Program-made: the position numbers and the translations under genes
Shown: piece after piece, positions 20,950 through 27,591 of the stretch
Layout: each line of letters opens with the position of its first letter
Numbering within the stretch: position 1 is the stretch's first letter
Notes under the pieces: generated by a model
What the model saw: only the letters and a program-made list of their open reading frames with translations
The model's database searches: none
What the model was told of the DNA's origin: nothing
Virus record (IMG/VR): IMGVR_UViG_3300003873_000045
Span: 1-29,441 of that record
Reading direction: 5' to 3' (one strand)
Source: a virus
DNA: 29,441 nucleotides

Positions 20950-22126
20950 TATTTACCCCTCCCTTTTGTAAATTTTTAAGTGTAGTAAGATTAAGTTGTA
21001 GGTAATGATTATCCCCTCCATCTATTTTATTTTCATCTTCATATTTTCTTATTTCATTTGGAGAAATAGAACCTATATTAAATCGTGTTTGGTAGTATTC
21101 TGCTCTTGTTTTTGCATCTACTCTGAGCATTGCGTTATATTTAAACTTGAAATTTACAAACTTTTTCTGCTCTATTGTAAGCAAAGATTGTCTAAACTGC
21201 TCTTCTAATATGGTTGTAATAGGTAAAATTGTTCCACTATAAAACTCTAAATACTTCTGTTCTAAATTTCCATAGGCTGTATTTGCTGCATCATTAAGCA
21301 TCGCTACAGGTACACCAAAAATAGCTGCTACCTCTTCACGATTAAATCTTCTACTCTCTAGCCACTCGGCATCACTGTTTTTTAAAGAGAGTGGCTTAAA
21401 TGTAAGTCCACCCTCTAAAAGCAGAGGAGTACCTGCATTTTTAAGCCCTGCATACTTCTCGTTTAAATCTTTTTTTAATCTATTATAGGCTTCATCACTT
21501 AACTCTCCACCCATTTCAAAAGCTCCACTCGGTGCTGTTGCATTTTTAAAGATTTCATTTCCATATTTGCCTGAGTTTTTTGCAAACTGTAGAGACTCTT
21601 TTGCATATTCTATACGAGAAAGCCCTTTGAGACCTTGAGCATCTGGTATGTCAAAGATGTGTAATACTTGACGAGGATTGATAAGTTTTCCATTGTAAAT
21701 GTAAGTTTTTTTACCATTTTCATTAAAGCTTACTACCATTTTATCTGCCATAAGTGGATAAAGTCCTGCTACTTCACCTAAATCATTACGAACTATTTGT
21801 GAGTAGTGATTACCTCTTAAATCCAAATCTTGTGAAATCATCTTTTTATAAAGTGAAGCTGTAAGGTTTGGATTTGGTTCATATCTTAGAAGATTGTAAA
21901 GTTTTGAGCTTATATAATCTTCTTTGCCTTTTTTTGTGTAAATATAAGTTTTGAGAGGGATAACGCATAGTGCGTTCGCTTTGATATTTACGCATGAAAA
22001 AACAATTGCTATTTTTTGAGCATTTTGAAGTGTTACTGCTGTATTATCCACGGGATAAAAGAGTCCTTTTTCACTCTCAATAGCACCATCTTCACCTAGA
22101 GCCATCATCTGAGAAAGCATACTCAT
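20942..22126 (-). CDS. portal protein, HK97 family
   Basis: A 394-residue protein forming the dodecameric ring through which DNA is packed and ejected. Characteristic stretches are AIVFSCVNIKANALCVIPLK, LLRYEPNPNLTASLYKKMIS, DLRGNHYSQIVRND, FNREEVAAIFGVPVAMLNDA and YLEFYSGTILPITTILEEQF. Length and order are normal for the family (PF04860). It overlaps both neighbouring genes slightly, so it is part of one morphogenesis operon. Confidence 0.93.
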   Translation of the reverse strand: MSMLSQMMALGEDGAIESEKGLFYPVDNTAVTLQNAQKIAIVFSCVNIKANALCVIPLKTYIYTKKGKEDYISSKLYNLLRYEPNPNLTASLYKKMISQDLDLRGNHYSQIVRNDLGEVAGLYPLMADKMVVSFNENGKKTYIYNGKLINPRQVLHIFDIPDAQGLKGLSRIEYAKESLQFAKNSGKYGNEIFKNATAPSGAFEMGGELSDEAYNRLKKDLNEKYAGLKNAGTPLLLEGGLTFKPLSLKNSDAEWLESRRFNREEVAAIFGVPVAMLNDAANTAYGNLEQKYLEFYSGTILPITTILEEQFRQSLLTIEQKKFVNFKFKYNAMLRVDAKTRAEYYQTRFNIGSISPNEIRKYEDENKIDGGDNHYLQLNLTTLKNLQKGGVNNG

Positions 22127-22323
22127 GACTCTTTACCTTTTTGAGAGAGGATTTTAAGAGTTGTTTTATACTCATAAAACATATAAAATGAGTGAATTAT
22201 AAGTGCAGTAGCATACGCATATTTAGCAAACGGTGCATATACAAGATAGACAGCAGTTGCAAGAGCTGCTAAGAGTAATGCTAAGAAAATGTAAAGTAAA
22301 ATTATTTGCTTAAAAATATTCAT
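22123..22323 (-). CDS. 66-residue membrane protein upstream of the portal gene
   Basis: The product has two hydrophobic segments (IILLYIFLALLLAALATAVY, about 7-26, and YAYATALIIHSFYMFY, about 35-50) and a charged tail. Its ribosome site is weak. It overlaps the portal start by 4 bases and follows a 331-bp non-coding gap. Small membrane proteins are not normal head components, so it may be an accessory gene such as a superinfection-exclusion factor. No family recognised. Confidence 0.6.
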   Translation of the reverse strand: MNIFKQIILLYIFLALLLAALATAVYLVYAPFAKYAYATALIIHSFYMFYEYKTTLKILSQKGKES

Positions 22324-22507
22324 GCAAAAACTTTACTACATTTTTTCAACAAAACTCCAAAATGTCACGAACGGTGACCTTTTTGTTAAATTTAAGCCAT
22401 ATTTAAGTGAAAAAGAGGAAATTTCCCTCAAAAAGAGGGATACATATTTTGAAAGAGTTGGCTAAGAGTGATTAAAAATGCAACAGGATACTGATATTTT
22501 TTATTTG

Positions 22508-22516
22508 TGGTATAAT
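22508..22516 (+). promoter_or_regulatory. extended -10 promoter against the late operon
   Basis: TGGTATAAT is a perfect extended -10 element (TGnTATAAT) on the + strand; upstream is T-rich but lacks a clear -35 box. A transcript would start near 22523 and carry a strong AGGAAGAGGAG ribosome site. It points against the late genes. Confidence 0.5.
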
Positions 22517-22544
22517 AATTTTATACAAGGAAGAGGAGAAAAGT

Positions 22545-22595
22545 ATGAAAATAAAAGATATTAAATGGTACAAAATGGATGAAATCGACGACTAA
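22545..22595 (+). CDS. 16-residue micro-ORF on the opposite strand
   Basis: The ORF MKIKDIKWYKMDEIDD has an excellent ribosome site (AGGAAGAGGAG, 6 bases before the ATG) and an extended -10 promoter upstream. Its stop overlaps another ATG for a seven-residue peptide, MKITDLR, with a similar start. It may be a leader peptide, the start of a decayed accessory gene, or part of an antisense RNA against the TerL 3' end. Too short to judge by sequence alone. Confidence 0.4.
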   Translation: MKIKDIKWYKMDEIDD

Positions 22596-22654
22596 TGAAA
22601 ATCACAGATTTACGCTAATTTTTGGTAACTAAACAAGAAGAATAGTGATACCTT

Positions 22655-24355
22655 TTATACATCCCTAAGCCCTCTACCCTCATAAACACTCTTACTTTCA
22701 GGCTCATACACCAAAACCCTTGCTAGAGTATTGATTATTGCTGCACATCCATCTATTTTACGATTTGGTTTTGATTTGTCAGGTTTTACATTGCCAGCTG
22801 GGTCACTTATTACTGTCATGTTTGAGACCATCCACTTTGTTACTGGGTTTTTGTCATGGAGGAGTGATCCATTTTTTATGTAATCTTTGAAGTTGAAAGT
22901 TGGCTCACTTATTGTCACATAGCCTTGTCGTATCTGCACACATCCATCAAACTCACTCTCTCGCTCTATGTTCGCAATGAGTGTTGATGCACGGTAAGGG
23001 TCATAACAAACCTCCTCTATACCTTGAGAGATTTTTTTGAGTATATCTTTTTGAATATAGGCCAGGTCAATAGTGTTTCCAGGTGTTGCAGTGATAAACC
23101 CCTCTAAAATCCACTTCGTTAGTGGTGCTCTAAGCTCTCTCTCCCTCTCTCTTATGTTCTCTTCTGGTATATAATAGTGCTGAGTCGTGTAATAGCGATT
23201 GTTTGGGAGTATGTATGTTGTTGCAAGTGCTGTAAAGTCATCGGTTCGTGATAAATCAACTCCAAGTAAGACACCAGTTACTTTGCTTAGATCTATTGTC
23301 TCCACTTCACAAGCATCCCAATCATCAAAGCCTATAAAGTTTTCAGCAGCATTTACCCATCTGTTTAAATCTTTTACCAAAAAGTTGTTTAGTGTTTCAG
23401 TTCTGTTTTTTGCCTCTTTTGCTTGTGTTCGCATATAGTCCCAAGATTTTGATACGCCTAAGTTTGGATTTGCTTTGTGCCATACTGACTCATCAAAAGG
23501 GTCATCGTTTTCATCAAGTTCGCAGATAAAAGCAAAGTATCCATCATCTTCTATGTCTCCATTCATAACTTTTTTAGCATAATCATACTCTTGATACCCA
23601 ACTGATGCCGTGTTAAATCCTGCTGTGGTTATGTAAAACATCATAGGTTGCAGTCTTGAACCCTGAGAGGAGCGAATGACCTCTATCATCGTTCTATCTG
23701 GATGAGCGTGTATCTCATCACCTATACCTAAGCCAACATTGAGTCCATCTTCATTCTTTGAGTCTCGACCAAGTGTTTTGATGGTGGTGCTTGTCGGTTT
23801 TATCTCTATAGTTGAGTATGCTACATTTGATTTTTTTTGTAGCTCTTTATGAGAGCGAATCATTTTATCGCACCCATTCCATACAATTTTTGCTTGTTCC
23901 TTTTTTGTAGCAAAACAGACTATTTGGTTTCCCTTCTCTTTTGTAAGTATCGACTCTGCTATACCAACACCAGATGCAAGAAGTGACTTACCATTTTTAC
24001 GACTCAAAAACCAAAAAGCAGTGTTAAATCTTCTTATCCATTGAACTTTTCCATCTTTTAAAAGTGGATTTCCATCCTCATCAAGTCTCTTTTTTTGCCA
24101 ACCAAAGCAAATAGCTAGAGCCTTTTTTTGCCACTCTTCAAGATATACAGGTTTATTTGCAAGCTCACCTTCAAAGTGTTTAAGTTTTTCAATAATAGCT
24201 ACATAAGCAATGCCTAGTTTTTTGTTAAACCGAATATCATTGCGTTTACCTGAGCTAACTAAGGCTAAATCATTCTCATGTCTTATAAAGGTTTTTTCAT
24301 AGTATGGTGTATTTAATTGAAGTATACGATTGTTTGCTTCTGATTTTTTACACAT
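22655..24355 (-). CDS. terL: terminase large subunit
   Basis: The packaging motor and nuclease, 566 residues. The ATPase domain has a Walker A-like SRKNGKS (118-124) and Walker B with catalytic Glu (GIGDEIH, Asp213-Glu214). The RNase H-like nuclease domain begins with GVDLSRTDDFTA (Asp367, Asp372) and ends with DGCAAIINTLAR, which carries a further acidic residue. Other family blocks are FWFLSRKNGKSLLAS and MMFYITTAGF. It belongs to the Terminase_1/HK97-type group. It overlaps TerS by 8 bases. Confidence 0.95.
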   Translation of the reverse strand: MCKKSEANNRILQLNTPYYEKTFIRHENDLALVSSGKRNDIRFNKKLGIAYVAIIEKLKHFEGELANKPVYLEEWQKKALAICFGWQKKRLDEDGNPLLKDGKVQWIRRFNTAFWFLSRKNGKSLLASGVGIAESILTKEKGNQIVCFATKKEQAKIVWNGCDKMIRSHKELQKKSNVAYSTIEIKPTSTTIKTLGRDSKNEDGLNVGLGIGDEIHAHPDRTMIEVIRSSQGSRLQPMMFYITTAGFNTASVGYQEYDYAKKVMNGDIEDDGYFAFICELDENDDPFDESVWHKANPNLGVSKSWDYMRTQAKEAKNRTETLNNFLVKDLNRWVNAAENFIGFDDWDACEVETIDLSKVTGVLLGVDLSRTDDFTALATTYILPNNRYYTTQHYYIPEENIRERERELRAPLTKWILEGFITATPGNTIDLAYIQKDILKKISQGIEEVCYDPYRASTLIANIERESEFDGCVQIRQGYVTISEPTFNFKDYIKNGSLLHDKNPVTKWMVSNMTVISDPAGNVKPDKSKPNRKIDGCAAIINTLARVLVYEPESKSVYEGRGLRDV

Positions 24356-24899
24356 CTAATTCGTAATCCCCTAATTCTACATTTAAATCAAATAACGAAG
24401 ACTCTGACTGGTCGGACTTTATGGACATTCCCATTCTTTTTCGTGAGGAGATAGAGAGTCCAAGCTGATTGGAAATACTAATGATGCTTTTCTGTAATGG
24501 GAGCAAAGCGGTAAAATTTGCAGATAAATATTCACTTCCCTTTGAACTTGTAGCTATAATCCCCTCTTTTTTGACAATAATCATCTGTTCTATCCATAGC
24601 TCATAGTTTGAAGCATACATCGCTATCAAAGCTTCGTCCATAGAGGAATAATTGTCTCCAAGTTCTTCTCTAAGCTCTCGAACCTTTCTGAGTGCAATTT
24701 TTCCAAGTATAGGATTTTTACCGACAAGTGCTTTATCATTCACCACAGCATCTACATCAAACTTTTTCCAAGAGTTCTTTTTTGCCCTCCTCTGAATAGC
24801 ACCATGAGTAATGTCATTTTCACGAGCAATCAAACGCACACTTTTAGTAGTCTCCTCATATTCAGTCCGAATAAACTCCCAATCAATCCCTTTAGCCAT
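24348..24899 (-). CDS. terS: terminase small subunit
   Basis: A 183-residue protein that recognises the packaging site and loads TerL. The N-terminal HTH (about 5-45: DWEFIRTEYEETTKSVRLIA, RENDITHGAIQRRAKKNSW) is the DNA-binding domain typical of small terminases. The middle is helical and probably oligomerises. It lies between the candidate cos site and TerL, the expected place. Confidence 0.85.
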   Translation of the reverse strand: MAKGIDWEFIRTEYEETTKSVRLIARENDITHGAIQRRAKKNSWKKFDVDAVVNDKALVGKNPILGKIALRKVRELREELGDNYSSMDEALIAMYASNYELWIEQMIIVKKEGIIATSSKGSEYLSANFTALLPLQKSIISISNQLGLSISSRKRMGMSIKSDQSESSLFDLNVELGDYELDV

Positions 24900-25007
24900 A
24901 ACTAATTCCCTCGCTTAAGGTTAGCTATAAAATTTTCAAACCTTAAACCAAAAGCCGTTATTCCCACAAAATAGCCACCCCTATCATTTTGGAGTTTGTA
25001 AAGAGAA

Positions 25008-25062
25008 GGGGGGGAGTCGATACTGGGACCAAATGAAACTGTAGAAATCATACCCGCCCCCC
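25008..25062. other. candidate cos (packaging) site
   Basis: In the gap between HNH and TerS, a run of seven G (25008-25014) and the segment CCCGCCCCCC (25053-25062) flank about 38 bp containing TACTGGGACC. Such G/C runs stand out in this AT-rich genome. HNH proteins encoded next to terminase genes are known to be needed for cos cleavage in HK97-like phages, and cos lies close by in them. No overhang can be deduced from sequence alone. Confidence 0.5.
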
Positions 25063-25431
25063 ATATAACTTTAAATCTTCTGCTGTCTTCCTGTTGTGAC
25101 ATGCGTGGCATAATGGTTGAAGATTTTCTATTTTTAATCGTTTAGAGTAGTCGTGTGTCAATGGTATAATATGATCTACTACATCAGCTTTTGTTTGCAT
25201 ATCTAATTTTAAACATATTACACAAAGCCCACCACTACGACTTAGAACCAATTTCCTTAGTTCTTTCCAAGCTTTAGAGTTATGGAACTTTTGATGCTCT
25301 TTATTTCTTCTGTTTTTGTTGTAATCTTTTGCACTTAATGAAGATAGTTCTTTTGAATGTTCTTTGCAGTATCTCTCTTTCATACTCACAAGAGTGTTGC
25401 ATCCTGGTGCATTGCATATCTTCTTAGGCAT
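25048..25431 (-). CDS. HNH endonuclease of the packaging module
   Basis: A 127-residue nuclease. A small N-terminal zinc-binding part is suggested by Cys6, Cys11, Cys22 and His25. The HNH core has CxxC at 70-73, DHIIPL (Asp86-His87), Asn103 in ENLQPLC, CxxC at 108-111 and HN at 112-113. Such proteins act with TerL and TerS in cos cleavage of HK97-type phages. The stop lies within the candidate cos region. It overlaps the upstream HTH gene by 8 bases. Confidence 0.9.
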   Translation of the reverse strand: MPKKICNAPGCNTLVSMKERYCKEHSKELSSLSAKDYNKNRRNKEHQKFHNSKAWKELRKLVLSRSGGLCVICLKLDMQTKADVVDHIIPLTHDYSKRLKIENLQPLCHACHNRKTAEDLKLYGGRV

Positions 25432-25663
25432 AGTTCATCTCCATCGTACCAACACCAAAAAATAGCCAATTAGTATTCACCTTTCTTCTTATGCAGAACA
25501 TTGTCAATTCATCGTATGGAACTATCTTTCGTGACTTCAACGAGGAAAGTCTTGTTGTAGATATATCTAACTCATGCGCCACATTCTTATCAAGGACCTT
25601 AGAATTATACTCATCACGGATAACCTCTTTTATTCTCTCAATAACTTCTTCCATATTTAACAC
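25424..25663 (-). CDS. CI-type repressor N-terminal-domain protein
   Basis: A 79-residue DNA-binding protein with the Bac_CI pattern: EVIERIKEVIRDEYN, KVLDKNVAHELDISTTRLSS as the HTH, KIVPYDELTMFC and NTNWLFFGVGT. Full CI proteins carry a C-terminal peptidase domain that is absent here, so it acts as a lone DNA-binding domain. It lies inside the replication-to-packaging operon, an odd place for a repressor, and may control late genes. The GTG start at 25663 is preferred for its AAGGA spacing; an ATG at 25654 is possible. Confidence 0.75.
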   Translation of the reverse strand: MLNMEEVIERIKEVIRDEYNSKVLDKNVAHELDISTTRLSSLKSRKIVPYDELTMFCIRRKVNTNWLFFGVGTMEMNYA

Positions 25664-25692
25664 GACAATCCTTTTAAATACTCTAATTCTTT

Positions 25693-26205
25693 TTAATTTC
25701 TTAGTTCTATTCTTGCTTTAGGCTCTTCACCAAAAAATGCTGAGTTGTAGCAGCTCAACAATAAATTAGTGTCTATGCTAATCTTTCCATCGTGCAAAAA
25801 GCTACCCAATCCACCTGCAAACTCAATAGCCTTAAATTCTACTGGAGTGAAGTGATTGGAGTGATCAAGTTGAACTATCTTTTGAGGAAGAGTTAGTTTA
25901 TCAGGATGTGGAATATTATTAACAGAGAGCAGATAACTTACAATCTTTTCAGCAAGTTCATTGCTAAGTGCATAGTTATTAAGACTATGTTCTTGCTTGT
26001 AGTGTTTAGTTGCAGCAACTACTCTGTCGAGTGGTACAGTGTAATCAGAGAAGCCATCAAATAAACTCTCATAATATTTTTTATAGTGTTCAGGTCTAAC
26101 GCAAGAGACACTACTCTCAACTAATCCAAAAGCGAATGGGTCTGATTTTATTCTTAATTTTTCCATGATTGACTCAGCGAACTGTTTTGTTATTTGACTA
26201 CTCAT
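25693..26205 (-). CDS. hypothetical protein downstream of the replication initiator
   Basis: A 170-residue helical protein. Its order after an O-like initiator, with a 1-base overlap, is where helicase-loader (lambda P-like) genes often lie, and it begins with a helix (SSQITKQFAESIMEKLRI). It has no Walker motif, so it is not a DnaC-type ATPase. The C-terminus (NSAFFGEEPKARIEL) is not recognised. The loader role is only an inference from position. Confidence 0.6.
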   Translation of the reverse strand: MSSQITKQFAESIMEKLRIKSDPFAFGLVESSVSCVRPEHYKKYYESLFDGFSDYTVPLDRVVAATKHYKQEHSLNNYALSNELAEKIVSYLLSVNNIPHPDKLTLPQKIVQLDHSNHFTPVEFKAIEFAGGLGSFLHDGKISIDTNLLLSCYNSAFFGEEPKARIELRN

Positions 26206-26951
26206 TATATTTTTCCTTCTAGTACATCGTAAATGTTTGTATCGCCATATTGTTCTTTAAAACTCTCGTTAAAAGATTGGCTCTGTGTTTGAACTTTAGG
26301 TTGGTAAAAATCTTTCCAGCCTTTTTGTAATGCCTCAATGATTATGTCATTAGGATTAAATCCTTTGTCTGAGTACTCCTTTAATTTATTTACTAATCTC
26401 TTAACTACTGATGGAGAGTTAGAGAGTTTCTTCTTTTTTCTATCAGCTAGATACTCCTCAAAAAGTTCTTCATCGTAAAAAGTATCTTTAGGGACTATAG
26501 GGTTAGTAGTCTCTGTTGTAGTCTCTGTTGTAGTCTCTGTCAAAGATTTTACTATATCATTGTGCAACTCTTGCCCCTCCGATAGTGCAACATCTGCACT
26601 CTCTGATAGTGCAACATCTGCACTCTCGATAAGACGATTTAGTTCATCGTAATTTAGGGTATACCAATTTGTCTTTTCCCACTTGTTTGTATTATAATTA
26701 TTTATAAAAATAAGACCTTTTTCTTTTAGCTTTTTAGTAATAGTTTTAATCGTTCTTAGTGACCAAAAAGGAAATTGTTGCTGTAACTCATCATAGGTAT
26801 TATATGACCATTTTAGACCATTATGAATCTTCTCTGATGATGTCAACCAGTAGTGTAACTGCTGTATAAATATAGCTTCATTAAGCCCTATTTTAACTGC
26901 TAACTCAGGTAGAATAATTAGTGGATATTCATCTAATAATAATTTTTTCAT
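26205..26951 (-). CDS. replication initiator, winged-helix O/DnaD-like
   Basis: A 248-residue protein. Residues about 10-105 form a winged-helix region (IGLNEAIFIQQLHYWLTSSE, YDELQQQFPFWSLRTIKTIT, KLKEKGLIF) seen in phage replication initiators. A repeat-bearing linker (about 108-150, ESADVALS twice and TETT three times) follows, then a helical C-terminal part (about 160-215) ending in an IIIEALQKGWKDFY motif like DnaD-type domains. The coding repeats may also be the origin, as in lambda O. It overlaps the upstream gene by 4 bases. Confidence 0.75.
   Translation of the reverse strand: MKKLLLDEYPLIILPELAVKIGLNEAIFIQQLHYWLTSSEKIHNGLKWSYNTYDELQQQFPFWSLRTIKTITKKLKEKGLIFINNYNTNKWEKTNWYTLNYDELNRLIESADVALSESADVALSEGQELHNDIVKSLTETTTETTTETTNPIVPKDTFYDEELFEEYLADRKKKKLSNSPSVVKRLVNKLKEYSDKGFNPNDIIIEALQKGWKDFYQPKVQTQSQSFNESFKEQYGDTNIYDVLEGKI
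26506..26541. repeat. three tandem 12-bp repeats in the initiator gene
   Basis: GTAGTCTCTGTT occurs three times head to tail, with one mismatch in the last unit, and encodes the TETT repeats of the initiator linker. Together with 26581-26628 it forms a repeat cluster suited to an origin. Confidence 0.8.
26581..26628. repeat. two tandem 24-bp iterons, candidate replication origin
   Basis: Two units, identical over 23 bases, each contain the inverted repeat GTGCA-acatc-TGCAC. A degenerate third unit (GTGCAACTCTTGC) lies at 26562-26574. Iterons inside the initiator gene are the arrangement of lambda-type origins. Confidence 0.6.
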
Positions 26952-27250
26952 AATCGTATATTCCTTTTAGATCTATTTTCTTTTTCATCTTCCCAAAATA
27001 GGTAGTCTGGTACTGAGGCTAGTTCTAAACTCTCTTGATTTATATACCTCATATCATCTAATATGAGCTCAAAGGCAAATTCTATATCTAGGTTTTCTAT
27101 AGTGGCGTTTGTATAATCCTGAGAGGATATAGCCATCTGTGTAGTTTTAGCTGTAAGCATAACTTTACGAGAGAGTTCGTAAAATCTCTCGAATAGTTTT
27201 GTTAGCTTTTGGCTCTGTTGGTTGGTGAAGTTTTTGGATTGTGTACTCAT
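26948..27250 (-). CDS. hypothetical helical protein in the replication operon
   Basis: The start is set at the ATG at 27250, with AGGAG 6 bases upstream, giving 100 residues. The frame stays open back to 27595, but that extension overlaps the RHH gene in another frame and is low-complexity, so I treat it as chance. The product is helical (QKLTKLFERFYELSRKVMLT) with an acidic middle and a basic C-terminus (ENRSKRNIRL). It is preceded by a 31-bp dyad. No family recognised. Confidence 0.55.
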   Translation of the reverse strand: MSTQSKNFTNQQSQKLTKLFERFYELSRKVMLTAKTTQMAISSQDYTNATIENLDIEFAFELILDDMRYINQESLELASVPDYLFWEDEKENRSKRNIRL

Positions 27251-27292
27251 AACATACTCCTGTAATATAAAAATATATTGAAAGTATGCTAT

Positions 27293-27323
27293 AATATTAC
27301 TTAAGAATATCTTTAGTAATATT
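27293..27323. promoter_or_regulatory. 31-bp near-perfect dyad, candidate RHH operator
   Basis: Outer arms AATATTACT and AGTAATATT (9 bp, perfect), a T-T mismatch, inner arms AAGA and TCTT, and a 3-base centre ATA. It lies between the RHH gene stop and the gene at 27250. No T tract follows, so a terminator is less likely than a protein-binding site. Confidence 0.55.
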
Positions 27324-27351
27324 TTTGAATAGTGTAAGTATTGTGAGAGTA

Positions 27352-27510
27352 TTAATCTCTTTTTGTATTTTTCTCTATCTTTTCGGCTAAAACATGATAG
27401 ATATAAGTTGTTAAATTTAGACCTGTTTTGTCCGCTAAATTTTGTAACTCTTCTTTCATTTTGTTGCTGATTTTTAGCTGTACTAAATTGCTTTTGTTCT
27501 CTTCTGCCAT
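27352..27510 (-). CDS. ribbon-helix-helix DNA-binding protein (Arc/CopG-like)
   Basis: A 52-residue product with a beta-strand (NLVQLKIS, residues 8-15), helix A (NKMKEELQNLADKTGL) and helix B (NLTTYIYHVLAEKIEK), the RHH fold used by small phage and plasmid regulators. AAGGA lies 7 bases before the ATG. Such proteins bind as dimers through the strand and often repress their own operon; the dyad at 27293-27323 downstream is an obvious candidate site. Its frame is shadowed by a longer open frame that lacks any recognisable domain. Confidence 0.75.
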   Translation of the reverse strand: MAEENKSNLVQLKISNKMKEELQNLADKTGLNLTTYIYHVLAEKIEKNTKRD

Positions 27511-27591
27511 AATAATTCCTTAAAAATTGTATTGCTATTTTATCTAAAAAAGCATAGTAAAATCTTTGTCTGTTCAAAAACTTTGCTCTGC

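Larger units (their letters stand above)
22324..22654. other. non-coding gap in the late operon with hairpins
   Basis: A 331-bp gap between TerL and the membrane-protein gene, in an operon where other genes abut or overlap. The late strand holds no ORF. It contains the dyad GTCAC-gaacg-GTGAC at 22364-22378 and a set of competing stems at 22415-22440, where GAGG and GAGGG can each pair with the CCCTC between them, an attenuator-like layout. A + strand promoter and micro-ORF lie at 22508-22595. Confidence 0.6.

Noticed and set aside
24902-25111. 69-codon open frame covering the HNH end and the gap before TerS
   Set aside because: It overlaps the HNH 3' end in another frame, runs through the G/C-rich candidate cos segment, has no domain and has an odd composition (SFGPSIDSPPSLYK). 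I think it is open by chance.
26506-26628. A small CRISPR array
   Set aside because: The repeats are tandem without unique spacers and lie in frame inside the initiator gene.
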